Shown here: piece after piece, positions 32,116-40,326 of the stretch
How the letters are laid out: each line of letters opens with the position of its first letter
Position numbering within the stretch: position 1 is the first letter of the stretch
DNA from: Pseudaminobacter salicylatoxidans
Lineage (GTDB): Bacteria; Pseudomonadota; Alphaproteobacteria; Rhizobiales; Rhizobiaceae
Assembly: GCF_003148475.1 (NCBI RefSeq)
Contig: NZ_QGGG01000008.1
Span: forward strand, 124,001-188,000
DNA: 64,000 bases
Direction of reading: 5' to 3'
Notes under the pieces: generated by a model
Database searches by the model: none
Told to the model about the DNA's origin: nothing
Seen by the model: the letters and a program-made list of their open reading frames with translations, nothing else
Program-made: the position numbers and the translations under genes

Positions 32116-33573
32116 TCAGGCCGCAAGCATGTTCTTGTGAATGCGCCCATCCTTCATGATGAGCTTCATCGTCCGGTCCGGGTCGGCAATCAACGAGATG
32201 TCTTCGAGCGGATCGCCATCGACCACGAGAATATCCGCATAAGCTCCGGCCTCGATGCGGCCAAGCCGCGCCGGATAGGGGTTGCGTTGCCCGGACAGGG
32301 CTGCAAGCTCGGCATTGCCGCTGGTCAGAAGCCGCAGCACCTCCGCATTGTCGTACCACCGGGCAAACTTGGCGAGTTGCTTGCCTTGTGTCGCCGTTCC
32401 CTTCGGGTTGAACAATATGTCGGTGCCGAGTGCCATGTTGACCCCGTGCTTGCGCCCCAACTCGGCCGCCCGAGCCGTGCCTTCGGCAATGCGCTGCTGC
32501 TGCGCCCGCTGTTCCGGAGATGGGTAGACGTTGGCATCCTCGTCGGCAAGGAAGGGCTGGATGCTCCACCAGGCGCCGGCATCCGCCATGCGCTTGACCG
32601 TCTCTTCGTCGGCAAGCTGGCCGTGCTCGATCGATTTGACCCCACAGGAAAGCGCCCGCTGGACGGCGGCCGCCGTGTAGGCGTGGATGCACACATATGT
32701 GCCCCAGTCCGCCGCCGCAGAAACCGCCGCCTTCATCTCGGCTTCGGAATACTGGAGCGCATCGATCGGGTCGTAACTCGAGGCAACGCCGCCACCCCCC
32801 ATGATCTTGATCTGGCTGGCGCCGAGCATCAGCTGCTCGCGCACCCGGCGCAGCACCTCCGCCTCGCCATCGGCGATCGCCGAGATGCCCGCCTGCTCTG
32901 CCGTGCTGAGGTCGCTCTGCGGCGCGCGCGGCAGTTCCGGGCGCATGCGGAAATCGCCATGCCCGGACGTCTGCGAGATCATGGCGCCGGAAGGATAGAT
33001 GCGTGGCCCCGCGATGCGCCCCTCGTCGATGGCGCGTTTCAGCGCGAATGACGGCCCGCCGACGTCGCGCACCGTCGTGAAGCCGCGCAACATCGTGCGC
33101 TCGGCTTCCTGCGCCGCCACCAAATGGACGTAGGGGATATCCGCGGTCATCGCCACCATCTGCGAAATACCGGCGAGGATCGAGTGCCAGTGGGCATCGA
33201 TCATACCCGGCATCAGGGTGCGCCCGCCGCAATCGATCACGTCCGCATCCGCGACCGGGTCCGAGGATGCGATCAGGGCCTTGATGAACTTGCCATCGAC
33301 CAGCACGTCCTGACCTTCGACAAGCTTGCCGTTTGTCCCATCGAAGATATTCGCGTTCCGGAGCAGCAGTGGTTTTGCGGGACTTTGCGCGAAGGCGGGG
33401 CTGACAAGGCCAAGGGCGGGAGCAGCAAAGCTCGCCGCGATTCCACTCAGAACGGAGCGGCGCGACAACCCCTGGTCGATTCGCGCCAACACTTGCTGCG
33501 CCTGCGGGTTATGGCAGGCGCAACCCCGGCCGTGGATCAGGTGCTGGTATTTCTGACCAAGACGAATCGGCAA
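32116..33573 (-). CDS. Exported metal-dependent amidohydrolase
   Basis: The product is 485 aa from a TTG at 33573 with GGGAG upstream. A twin-arginine leader is visible: SRRSVLSGIAASFAAPALGL (Arg 38-39), so export in folded form is likely. The TIM-barrel amidohydrolase carries the first metal pair in MPGMIDAHWHS (His128, His130), a metal-bridging Lys region IKIMGGGGV, a His in CIHAYTAAAVQRAL, another in IEHGQLADEE, and the catalytic Asp in LGTDILF. This arrangement is shared with imidazolonepropionase-like and Xaa-Pro dipeptidase-like enzymes that hydrolyse C-N bonds in peptides or N-acyl compounds. It is divergent from a choloylglycine hydrolase gene. Confidence 0.88.
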   Translation of the reverse strand: MPIRLGQKYQHLIHGRGCACHNPQAQQVLARIDQGLSRRSVLSGIAASFAAPALGLVSPAFAQSPAKPLLLRNANIFDGTNGKLVEGQDVLVDGKFIKALIASSDPVADADVIDCGGRTLMPGMIDAHWHSILAGISQMVAMTADIPYVHLVAAQEAERTMLRGFTTVRDVGGPSFALKRAIDEGRIAGPRIYPSGAMISQTSGHGDFRMRPELPRAPQSDLSTAEQAGISAIADGEAEVLRRVREQLMLGASQIKIMGGGGVASSYDPIDALQYSEAEMKAAVSAAADWGTYVCIHAYTAAAVQRALSCGVKSIEHGQLADEETVKRMADAGAWWSIQPFLADEDANVYPSPEQRAQQQRIAEGTARAAELGRKHGVNMALGTDILFNPKGTATQGKQLAKFARWYDNAEVLRLLTSGNAELAALSGQRNPYPARLGRIEAGAYADILVVDGDPLEDISLIADPDRTMKLIMKDGRIHKNMLAA

Positions 33574-33701
33574 GACATGCTCCCTTCGCGTTCGCCGCTA
33601 TTTATGTCATCAAGCAAGAATCAATCAACTCATTGAGTCGATTGGACTTCCCCAGCTAAAATCGTCTGGCGATATCGGACTGCAATTGATGGAGTAAAGT
33701 C

Positions 33702-34769
33702 ATGATTTCGAAGAAGCGTTCGCGCGCGATCACCTGGATCGCCGCGCTCATGTCCACCGGCATGCTGGTTTCCTCGACAGCCGAGGCGTGTACGCGCTTT
33801 GTCTATCATGGCGTCGATGATCAGGTGATCACTGGGCGCTCCATGGACTGGAAGACGGATGTCGGGACGAATCTGTGGGTGTTTCCGCGCGGCATGCAGC
33901 GGTCTGGAGAGGCGGGGCCGAACTCGATCCAGTGGACGTCGAAATACGGCAGCGTCATCGCATCAGGCTACGACATCTCGACAACGGACGGCATGAACGA
34001 GGCGGGACTCGTCGCCAACCTGTTGTGGCTGGTGGAATCTTCCTACCCCGAATACGATGGCAAGACGCCGGGCCTGACGCTTGCGGCATGGGCGCAATAT
34101 GTGCTCGACAATTTTGGGACCGTACAGGAAACGGTCGATGCTCTGGCCAAGGAGCCCTTCACCGTCGTCACGGACAGCGTGCCGGGTGAAGAGAGACTTG
34201 CCACCCTGCATCTCTCGCTCTCGGACGCCAGCGGCGACAGTGCCATCATCGAATATATCGACGGCAAGCAGGTCATTCATCACAGCCGCGATTATCAGGT
34301 GATGACCAATTCCCCCGTTTTCGAACAGCAGCTCGCACTGAATGAATACTGGAAGCAGATCGGCGGCACGGTCATGCTGCCGGGCACGAACCGGGCCTCC
34401 GATCGTTTTGCGCGCGCCTCCTTCTACGTGAACGCGATCCCAAAAAGCGAGAGTCCGGTGGAAGCCATCGCAAGCGCCTTCAGCGTGATCCGGAACGTCT
34501 CCGTTCCTTATGGCATCACGACACCCGACCAGCCCAACATTTCCTCCACGCGCTGGCGCACCGTTTCCGACCATAAGCGCAAGCTCTATTTCTTCGAGTC
34601 CGCGCTCACGCCGAATGTCTTTTGGGTCGATCTCACGAAACTGGATTTCTCGGAAGGGACCGGAAAGGTGATGAAACTCGATCTAGGCCCCGACCAGACG
34701 CACATCCATTCCGGCATGACCAACGACCAGTTCAAGGAAGCCGAGCCTTTCAAGTTCCTGGGCCTTTAA
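33702..34769 (+). CDS. Choloylglycine hydrolase family amidase (bile salt hydrolase-like), secreted
   Basis: The product is 355 aa from the ATG at 33702. The signal peptide ends at AEA, so cleavage exposes Cys30 (CTRFVYHG), the N-terminal nucleophile of this Ntn-hydrolase family. Other family residues are visible: GRSMDWK (Arg/Asp near the active site), GMNEAGLVANLLWL, and NSPVFEQQL with the conserved Asn. These enzymes hydrolyse linear amides: conjugated bile salts, penicillin V or N-acyl-homoserine lactones. A Brucella member has been linked to bile resistance and virulence. The divergent amidohydrolase and outer-membrane protein may belong to the same amide-processing function. Confidence 0.9.
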   Translation: MISKKRSRAITWIAALMSTGMLVSSTAEACTRFVYHGVDDQVITGRSMDWKTDVGTNLWVFPRGMQRSGEAGPNSIQWTSKYGSVIASGYDISTTDGMNEAGLVANLLWLVESSYPEYDGKTPGLTLAAWAQYVLDNFGTVQETVDALAKEPFTVVTDSVPGEERLATLHLSLSDASGDSAIIEYIDGKQVIHHSRDYQVMTNSPVFEQQLALNEYWKQIGGTVMLPGTNRASDRFARASFYVNAIPKSESPVEAIASAFSVIRNVSVPYGITTPDQPNISSTRWRTVSDHKRKLYFFESALTPNVFWVDLTKLDFSEGTGKVMKLDLGPDQTHIHSGMTNDQFKEAEPFKFLGL

Positions 34770-35048
34770 ACCAGGGTGCTGGGAAACCCGGTTCCGCTCC
34801 GCAAAAGCAAGAAAGAGCCTCCGTCAGCGCAGCATTTGCGCCGGAAAAGCTGCTCGTTTCCCCTCGGCGAAAACCGAAACGATACGCAAGATGCGGCGCG
34901 CGCCGCATCTCGGATGGCTCCCAAGTCAGATGAAAGCGCTGCGGATCATACCGGTATCGCACAGGCCTCTCGCCGGTCTGTTTTATCAATTCAATCTTGA
35001 AGGTGAATATTCGACAAATGGTTTCCGAACAGGACCGCTTTGGCTTAG

Positions 35049-36468
35049 CATTACAGTTGCGGTTTTTTCTGACTTCTGAATCCATGGGTTTCCATGATTC
35101 GGAGGCCATGGATGACTGGATTATCGATCGAGGCGACGCTGGAGCTTTGGGTGTCTTCGCTGCGCGATGTGAAGACCCGAATGCGGCCGTTGTTCACCCA
35201 GGAGCGCATTGCGGTCTCAGCGGGGCAGTTTCTGGATGGCCTGCTTGGCGATGAACGCCGCAAGACCGGCTGGATGCGGGCGGAAGCGGCCGGCGATGCC
35301 GGTCCGTGGCGGCAGCAGGCAATTCTGGGCCGCGGGCAATGGGATGCAGACGCGCTGCGCGACATCGTGCGCGATTATGCTCTGGAGACACTGGCCGATC
35401 CTGGCGCTGTTCTGGTGCTTGATGAGACCGGCTTTCTCAAGCAGGGCAAGGCGTCCTGTGGTGTTGGCCGGCAATACACCGGCTCGGCGGGCAAGATCAC
35501 CAATTGCCAAATCGGCGTCTTCGCTTCCTACGTCTCGCGCCATGGCCATGCCTTCATCGACCGGGCGCTCTATCTGCCGAAGGCCTGGACGGACGACGCT
35601 GCGCGTATGGCCAGGTCCCATGTGCCAGACAATACCGACTTTGCCACCAAGCCAGCATTGGCGCTCGCCATGATTGAGCGGGCCATCGCGACGAACGTGC
35701 CCTTTTCCTGGGTGGCGGCCGACAGTGTCTACGGCGTTGGCGATATCGAAATGGCACTTAAACGGGCCGCAAAGGGCTATGTGCTGGGAGTGAACGCCAA
35801 CCATCCCTTTCGCGCATGGGGTAAACCGCTGGCTGTCGCCGGGACGGCGAAGGACATCGCCGAAAGCTTGCCGGAAGATGCCTGGCAACGTCTGTCGGCA
35901 GGCGAAGGAACCAAAGGCGCACGGCTGCATGATTGGGTCTACCTCGATCTTGCCGACCTCGACGCCGATGATTTTGATGCGACATTCCCCGGCATCTGGA
36001 CACGCGGACTGCTGATCCGCCGCAATATCGCCGATGGCGATCTCGCCTTCTTCTCCACCTGGTGTCCGGCCGGCACATCCATCGAGACGCTGGTGACGGT
36101 GGAAGGCCATCGCTGGGCGATCGAGGACAGCTTCGAGAGCGCCAAGAACGAACTCGGTCTCGACCATAACGAGACCCGCTCCTGGCATGGCTGGCATCGT
36201 CATGTCTCGCTGGTCATGCTCGCCTTCGCCATGATGGCGGCGATCCGCCACCATGCAAATGTCGCGCCGCCCCCAAAAACGATGTGGACCTCAAGGCGCA
36301 GCACCGGCAACTGATCCGCTGGTCGATCCAGGAAATCCGCCGCATCGCCACCCGCCTCGCACGGACGCGCATCGAACCTTCATACATCATCGCCTGGTCG
36401 GTCTGGCGACGCGCGCATCAGGCCATTGCTCGACAAGCACACCTCAAATCAAAACCGCAACTGTAATG
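35049..36468 (+). mobile_element. Complete IS701-family insertion sequence, 1420 bp
   Basis: CATTACAGTTGCGGTTTT at 35049-35066 is repeated exactly in inverse at 36451-36468. Both ends are flanked by TTAG (35045-35048 and 36469-36472), a 4-bp target duplication of the YTAR form expected for IS701. It encodes one DDE transposase with a possible -1 frameshift near the end. It is inserted in the gap between the choloylglycine hydrolase and the second ankyrin/deaminase/MFS cassette, 68 bp before the ankyrin gene. The 275 bp left of it (34770-35044) hold no recognised gene. Confidence 0.93.
35112..36466 (+). CDS. IS701-family DDE transposase (zero-frame stop at 36314; -1 shift extends to 36466)
   Basis: The ATG at 35112 is 6 nt after GGAGG. 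The DDE residues are visible in VLVLDETGFLKQGK, VAADSVYGVGDIEMAL and VEGHRWAIEDSFESAKNELG. The zero frame ends at 36314 after PPPKTMWTSRRSTGN. The -1 frame continues the family C-terminus: NDVDLKAQHRQLIRWSIQ through AHLKSKPQL, ending just inside the right terminal repeat. The switch lies at C-CCA-AAA (36272-36278), a classic X-XXY-YYZ slippery heptamer, so a frameshift product is possible; a simple inactivating indel is the alternative. Confidence 0.88.
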
Positions 36469-36539
36469 TTAGGTTGCAATGACCCTGGCCAAGGTGGCCT
36501 TGCCTTGGACCCTGCCAGCAACAACAGCGAGAACTGACG

Positions 36540-37211
36540 GTGCGCAATGTCCTTGCCATTTTTGTCGCCCTTATCGCCGGCGTGATGGTTTATCCGATGC
36601 TGGCTTCGGGACAATCGACGAAGGAGACCAATTTGTTCAGCGCGGCTGCGAATGACGATGTTGCGACGATCGGAACACTGCTGTCCAAAGGCGTCGATAT
36701 CGACGCGCGGGACGGTGACGGGCGCACTGCCCTGCTGGTTGCGACCCACGGCAACAAGGTCGACGCCGCCAGGGCGCTGATCGACGCTGGTGCCGACGTC
36801 AACGCCAAGGACAACATCCATGACAGCCCCTATCTCTATGCCGGCGCACGCGGTCATCTGGAAATTCTGATGATGACGCTGGCGCATGGGGCCGATCTCA
36901 AAAGCACCAACCGCTATGGCGGTACGGCTCTCATTCCCGCTGCCGAACGCGGGCATGTCGAGACGGTGCGAACGCTGATCGAAGCCGGGGTCGATGTCGA
37001 CCACGTCAACAACCTTGGCTGGACGGCGTTGCTTGAGGCCATCATCCTGGGCGAAGGCGGCAATGCGCACCGCCAGATCGTGGACCTGCTGGTGAAGGCC
37101 GGAGCCAACGTCAATCTGGCGGATCGCGATGGCGTCACGCCACTCCAGCACGCGCGTCAGCGCGGTTACAAGCAAATCGAGGCGATCCTCGTCGCGGCCA
37201 GCGCCCGATAA
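36540..37211 (+). CDS. Secreted ankyrin-repeat protein (cassette copy 2)
   Basis: The product is 223 aa from a GTG at 36540; no better start retains the leader RNVLAIFVALIAGVMVYPML. Five to six ankyrin repeats follow (DGDGRTALLVATHGNKVDAA, GGTALIPAAERGHVETVRTL, DGVTPLQHARQRG). The C-terminal two-thirds is nearly identical in sequence to the copy at 17471-18142, while the leader and first repeat differ. It is the first gene of the second ankyrin/deaminase/MFS cassette. An IS701 element ends 68 bp upstream and may have separated it from its original promoter. Confidence 0.83.
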   Translation: MRNVLAIFVALIAGVMVYPMLASGQSTKETNLFSAAANDDVATIGTLLSKGVDIDARDGDGRTALLVATHGNKVDAARALIDAGADVNAKDNIHDSPYLYAGARGHLEILMMTLAHGADLKSTNRYGGTALIPAAERGHVETVRTLIEAGVDVDHVNNLGWTALLEAIILGEGGNAHRQIVDLLVKAGANVNLADRDGVTPLQHARQRGYKQIEAILVAASAR

Positions 37212-37228
37212 CAGGGCCGGAGAACATC

Positions 37229-37696
37229 ATGGAAAACGAAAAACGCTTCCTGTGCGAAGCCATCGAGCTTGCCCATGCCAATGTCGAGAAGGGCGGACGT
37301 CCTTTTGGCGCGGTCGTCGTCAAGGACGGCGAGGTGATCGCCACAGGTGTGAACGAAATTCTCAGCACCAATGATCCGACCGCCCACGCGGAACTGACCG
37401 CTATCCGCGCGGCGAGCCAGAAGCTCGGCTCGCCCGATCTTCAAGGCTGCGCGGTTTATGCCAGCGGCCATCCCTGCCCGATGTGCATGGCAGCGATGCG
37501 GCTCGCCGGCGTCGGCGAGGTTGCCTATGCCTATTCCAATGATGACGGCACGCCGTTCGGTCTCTCGACCGCCGCGATCTACGCCGATCTCGCAAAGCCC
37601 TTCGCCGAACAGTCCATGAAAATCCGCTACGTCCCGGTTCGTCTGGAGACCGGCTTAGACCTTTATGCGGACTGGAAACGGAGACAGCAGGCCTAG
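37229..37696 (+). CDS. Nucleoside/guanine deaminase family protein (cassette copy 2)
   Basis: The product is 155 aa from the ATG at 37229, 17 bp after the ankyrin stop. The zinc-site motifs are AHAELTAIRAA and SGHPCPMCMAAMRL, as in copy 1; RPFGAVVVKDGEVIATGVNE is the guanine-deaminase-type substrate loop. The C-terminal part (PFAEQSMKIRYVPV) also matches copy 1. Predicted reaction: zinc-dependent hydrolytic deamination of a purine-like base, in the cytoplasm. The MFS gene starts 3 bp after its stop, as in copy 1. Confidence 0.87.
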   Translation: MENEKRFLCEAIELAHANVEKGGRPFGAVVVKDGEVIATGVNEILSTNDPTAHAELTAIRAASQKLGSPDLQGCAVYASGHPCPMCMAAMRLAGVGEVAYAYSNDDGTPFGLSTAAIYADLAKPFAEQSMKIRYVPVRLETGLDLYADWKRRQQA

Positions 37697-37699
37697 GCA

Positions 37700-38908
37700 A
37701 TGGAGAGGAAGGAACTGTCATCGTCCACTCGCCTGCTTCTGCTTGCAATCGTTGCGCTGGTCGGCCTCAATCTGCGGCCGTTCATCACCGGCGTCGGCCC
37801 TCTTGCTGGCAGCGTAGGTGCGGAGACCGGACTTGATCTCCAGGGCATGGCGCTTCTGACACTGGTGCCAATGTTGCTGATGGGATGCTTTGCCTTTGCC
37901 GGACCTTCTCTGCAGGCGCGGCTGGGTGCACGGCGGGCCATCATTGCGGCACTCGCCATCCTCGGCCTTGGCTCCCTGTTGCGCCTATCCGCATCAACCG
38001 GCTGGCAGATGGTCGGCACGGCAGCACTTCTCGGCCTCGGGGCGGCGATCGTGCAGGCCGTCTTTCCCGGCGTCATCAAGCGCCATTTTCCTCGGCATGT
38101 CAGCGTGGTCATGGGGCTCTATTCCGCAATGCTGATGGGTGGCGGTGCCATTGGCGCACAGATCTCGCCGATGATCGCGAACATCTCCGGAAACTGGCAT
38201 CTGGGGCTTGCCTGGCTGGCAATCCCCGCATTTCTCGCTGCCGCCCTGGCTTTCCTTCATCTGCCGGACGACGGAGCACGCCAGCAACGCGGGAATGTCG
38301 CGATGACCCTGCTCAAGCGACCGCGCACCTGGCTGCTGATGGCATGCTTCGGCCTCGTCAACGGTGGCTATTCGACCGTCGTGGCATGGCTTGCACCCGC
38401 TTACCAAAGCCACGGCTGGAGCAGCTCCGCCAGTGGCGGTCTACTGGCGATCATGGCGGTCTGTCAGGCCGTTTCCGCGCTTCTTGCGCCTGCCCTGGCG
38501 AGCAGAAGCGACGATCGGCGCCTCTGGCTGTGGCTTACCCTGGCCATGCAGGCGACAGGCTTTGCCGGGCTCGCCTTCTGGCCGGAGGTCGCGCCACTTG
38601 TCTGGGCGGCTGTCGTCGGCGCTGGTCTGGGCGGTTGTTTTGCCCTCTCGATGATCGTCGCGCTCGATCACCTGTCCGACCCGGCGGAAGCGGGGGCATT
38701 GTCGGCGCTTATGCAGGGCGGCGGCTTCCTGCTTGCAGCGATGCCGCCCTGGATCGTCGCGGTCCTGCACGACCTGACCGGCGACTTCGTGGCCGGCTGG
38801 ACGCTGCATCTGGTCAATGTCGCCGTGGTGATGGTGCTGACATACCGGCTTGCGCCACGCAGCTATGCGCACACCATGCCGGCAGTCGAAGCCGCGGCGA
38901 GAGCATGA
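37700..38908 (+). CDS. MFS transporter, CynX/NimT type (cassette copy 2)
   Basis: The product is 402 aa from the ATG at 37700, with twelve predicted helices. It is clearly homologous throughout to 15700-16977 (LNLRPFITGVGPLAGSV, FPGVIKRHFPRHVSVVMGLY, ACFGLVNGGYSTVVAWLAP) but has a shorter, normal C-terminus, which supports the view that copy 1 has an altered tail. Substrate unknown; import or efflux of the deaminase substrate or product is plausible. It is followed by a rhizobial-type intergenic element. Confidence 0.87.
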   Translation: MERKELSSSTRLLLLAIVALVGLNLRPFITGVGPLAGSVGAETGLDLQGMALLTLVPMLLMGCFAFAGPSLQARLGARRAIIAALAILGLGSLLRLSASTGWQMVGTAALLGLGAAIVQAVFPGVIKRHFPRHVSVVMGLYSAMLMGGGAIGAQISPMIANISGNWHLGLAWLAIPAFLAAALAFLHLPDDGARQQRGNVAMTLLKRPRTWLLMACFGLVNGGYSTVVAWLAPAYQSHGWSSSASGGLLAIMAVCQAVSALLAPALASRSDDRRLWLWLTLAMQATGFAGLAFWPEVAPLVWAAVVGAGLGGCFALSMIVALDHLSDPAEAGALSALMQGGGFLLAAMPPWIVAVLHDLTGDFVAGWTLHLVNVAVVMVLTYRLAPRSYAHTMPAVEAAARA

Positions 38909-38970
38909 TCCCGAACCGAAGGACCGCGCCAGCGAAAAGTGGAAACCGGTTTCGAAAAAGCCCCTACTCA
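38905..38970. repeat. Rhizobial-type intergenic palindromic element fragment
   Basis: The segment contains GCATGATCCCGAA followed by AAAAGTGGAAACCGGTTTCG, the core of a dispersed intergenic palindromic element common in Hyphomicrobiales (typically CATGATC ... AGTGGnAACCGGTTTTC ... GATCATG). The right arm is degraded. Recognition is from memory of the motif. Confidence 0.45.
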
Positions 38971-39033
38971 AGACGATTCGGGAAAACGTGTTGAGGCTCC
39001 GCTCAGGCAGTCGCAGGCAACGACTTCCGACGG

Positions 39034-40104
39034 CTACGTCCGGAAGACATCGCGCACCGTCCTGATGGTTCCGGCGTCGTTCACCCGATAGCCGGGCAGT
39101 TGCGATATGGCTGCGTGGAATTCCTGGCTGCGCATCACTGAAAGCACGCGCTTGACGGCTTCCAGTTCCAGCGTCTCCTTGCGGCAGACGAAGAAATAAT
39201 CCTCGGTCAGAAGCCGCACGAAATCGAGGCCGAACTGGCTGGCGGCCGCTTCCACGCCGAAAGCGACATCGGCCATTCCCGACGCCACATAGGCCGCCAC
39301 CGCCGCATGCGTGAACTCGGCATGCTCATAGCCGTTGATGCGCGAAGGATCGATGCCATGCTGCGCAAGCAATTGCGCGAAGAGCATGCGCGCGCCCGAA
39401 TCCGGATCACGGTTGACGAAACGGATTTGCGGATCGAGCAGCCGCTCGAGCGAGGTAATGCCCAGCGGATTGCCGGGCGCCACCATCAACCCCATTTCGC
39501 GGATGACGAAGCCGATGACGCGATGCCCGCCGGGGCTGAGCCAGCCCTTGGTGGCAGCGATGCTGCGCTTGCGCAACTCGCCCTGCGGCAGATGCATGCC
39601 GGCGAGGTCGCATCCGTCATGCGCCAGTGAAACCAGAGAGTTCTGGTTTCCGACATAACGGAAGTCTATGCCCATGCCCGGCTCCCGGCTGAGCAATTCG
39701 CGCAGCTTCGGCACCGCAAAGCCATGGCTGGCATGAACGCGCAGGATCAACCGCTGGTGCGGCAATAGCTGGTTGATCTCGGTCTCCAGCTCCTGCGACA
39801 GGTTTTGCAGGAGCGGACCAAGGCGTGCTTCCAGCCGCTGTCCGGCCCATACCAGCTTGTCGCCGAAGGGTGTCAGGCTCGTGCCGCTGCCCCGCTTGCG
39901 CACCGCCAGCGGCGTGCCGAAGAAAGCCGACCATTTCTCGATCAGGTTCCAGGCATGCCGATAGGAAACCCCGGCGCGGTCGGCGGCCTTCGTGATCTTC
40001 CCGGTCGACTTTATCTCGGCCAGGAAGTCGAGCATGACCTGCAAGGACTGGGAGTCCTCGTCACGCCTGAACCGCCAGACGGGGTCGATCTCGATCCGGA
40101 TCAC
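39034..40104 (-). CDS. ModE/LysR-like HTH regulator with periplasmic-binding-like domain
   Basis: The product is 356 aa from the GTG at 40104, 6 nt after GGGAGGA; an ATG at 40134 exists but lacks such a site. The N-terminal HTH is ModE-type ([38 protein letters not shown], then [16 protein letters not shown]). The C-terminal ~230 residues resemble a molybdate/tungstate-type binding-protein fold ([60 protein letters not shown]) used as an intracellular sensor. Such regulators often control molybdenum or formate-related enzymes. It faces the aldehyde dehydrogenase/formyltransferase pair, and a 20-bp dyad precedes each start. Confidence 0.8.
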   Translation of the reverse strand: MIRIEIDPVWRFRRDEDSQSLQVMLDFLAEIKSTGKITKAADRAGVSYRHAWNLIEKWSAFFGTPLAVRKRGSGTSLTPFGDKLVWAGQRLEARLGPLLQNLSQELETEINQLLPHQRLILRVHASHGFAVPKLRELLSREPGMGIDFRYVGNQNSLVSLAHDGCDLAGMHLPQGELRKRSIAATKGWLSPGGHRVIGFVIREMGLMVAPGNPLGITSLERLLDPQIRFVNRDPDSGARMLFAQLLAQHGIDPSRINGYEHAEFTHAAVAAYVASGMADVAFGVEAAASQFGLDFVRLLTEDYFFVCRKETLELEAVKRVLSVMRSQEFHAAISQLPGYRVNDAGTIRTVRDVFRT

Positions 40105-40136
40105 CGCAATCCTCCCTGTTATTCCACGCGGCATAA

Positions 40137-40156
40137 ATATGATTTGAAATTCATAT
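40137..40156. promoter_or_regulatory. Operator-like dyad 1, ATATGA-N8-TCATAT
   Basis: A perfect 6-bp inverted repeat with an 8-bp spacer, 32 bp upstream of the regulator start codon. The same arms and spacer recur at 40292-40311. Likely the autoregulatory site of the ModE-like protein. Confidence 0.65.
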
Positions 40157-40291
40157 ATAGACCGTCACCAAATCGGCACTCGGGATCATGTATCAGCGGC
40201 CCGATATAGGCAACTTATATCTTATTCACATGCAACCATATCTTCCCTACCCTTACGGCGTCTTTCCTGCACGGATGTGCGTTGACGATAA

Positions 40292-40311
40292 ATATGAATC
40301 AGATTTCATAT
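40292..40311. promoter_or_regulatory. Operator-like dyad 2, ATATGA-N8-TCATAT
   Basis: Identical arms and spacing to dyad 1, ending 2 nt before the ribosome-binding site (GGAGGAA, 40314-40320) of the aldehyde dehydrogenase. Binding here would block transcription or leader passage. It also argues for the GTG start at 40327 over upstream starts that would put the dyad in coding sequence. Confidence 0.65.
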
Positions 40312-40326
40312 ATGGAGGAAGAGTCA

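Noticed and set aside
40282-40326. TTG/ATG starts of the aldehyde dehydrogenase upstream of 40327
   Set aside because: They would put a perfect dyad and the GGAGGAA ribosome-binding site inside the coding region; the GTG at 40327 has the right spacing.
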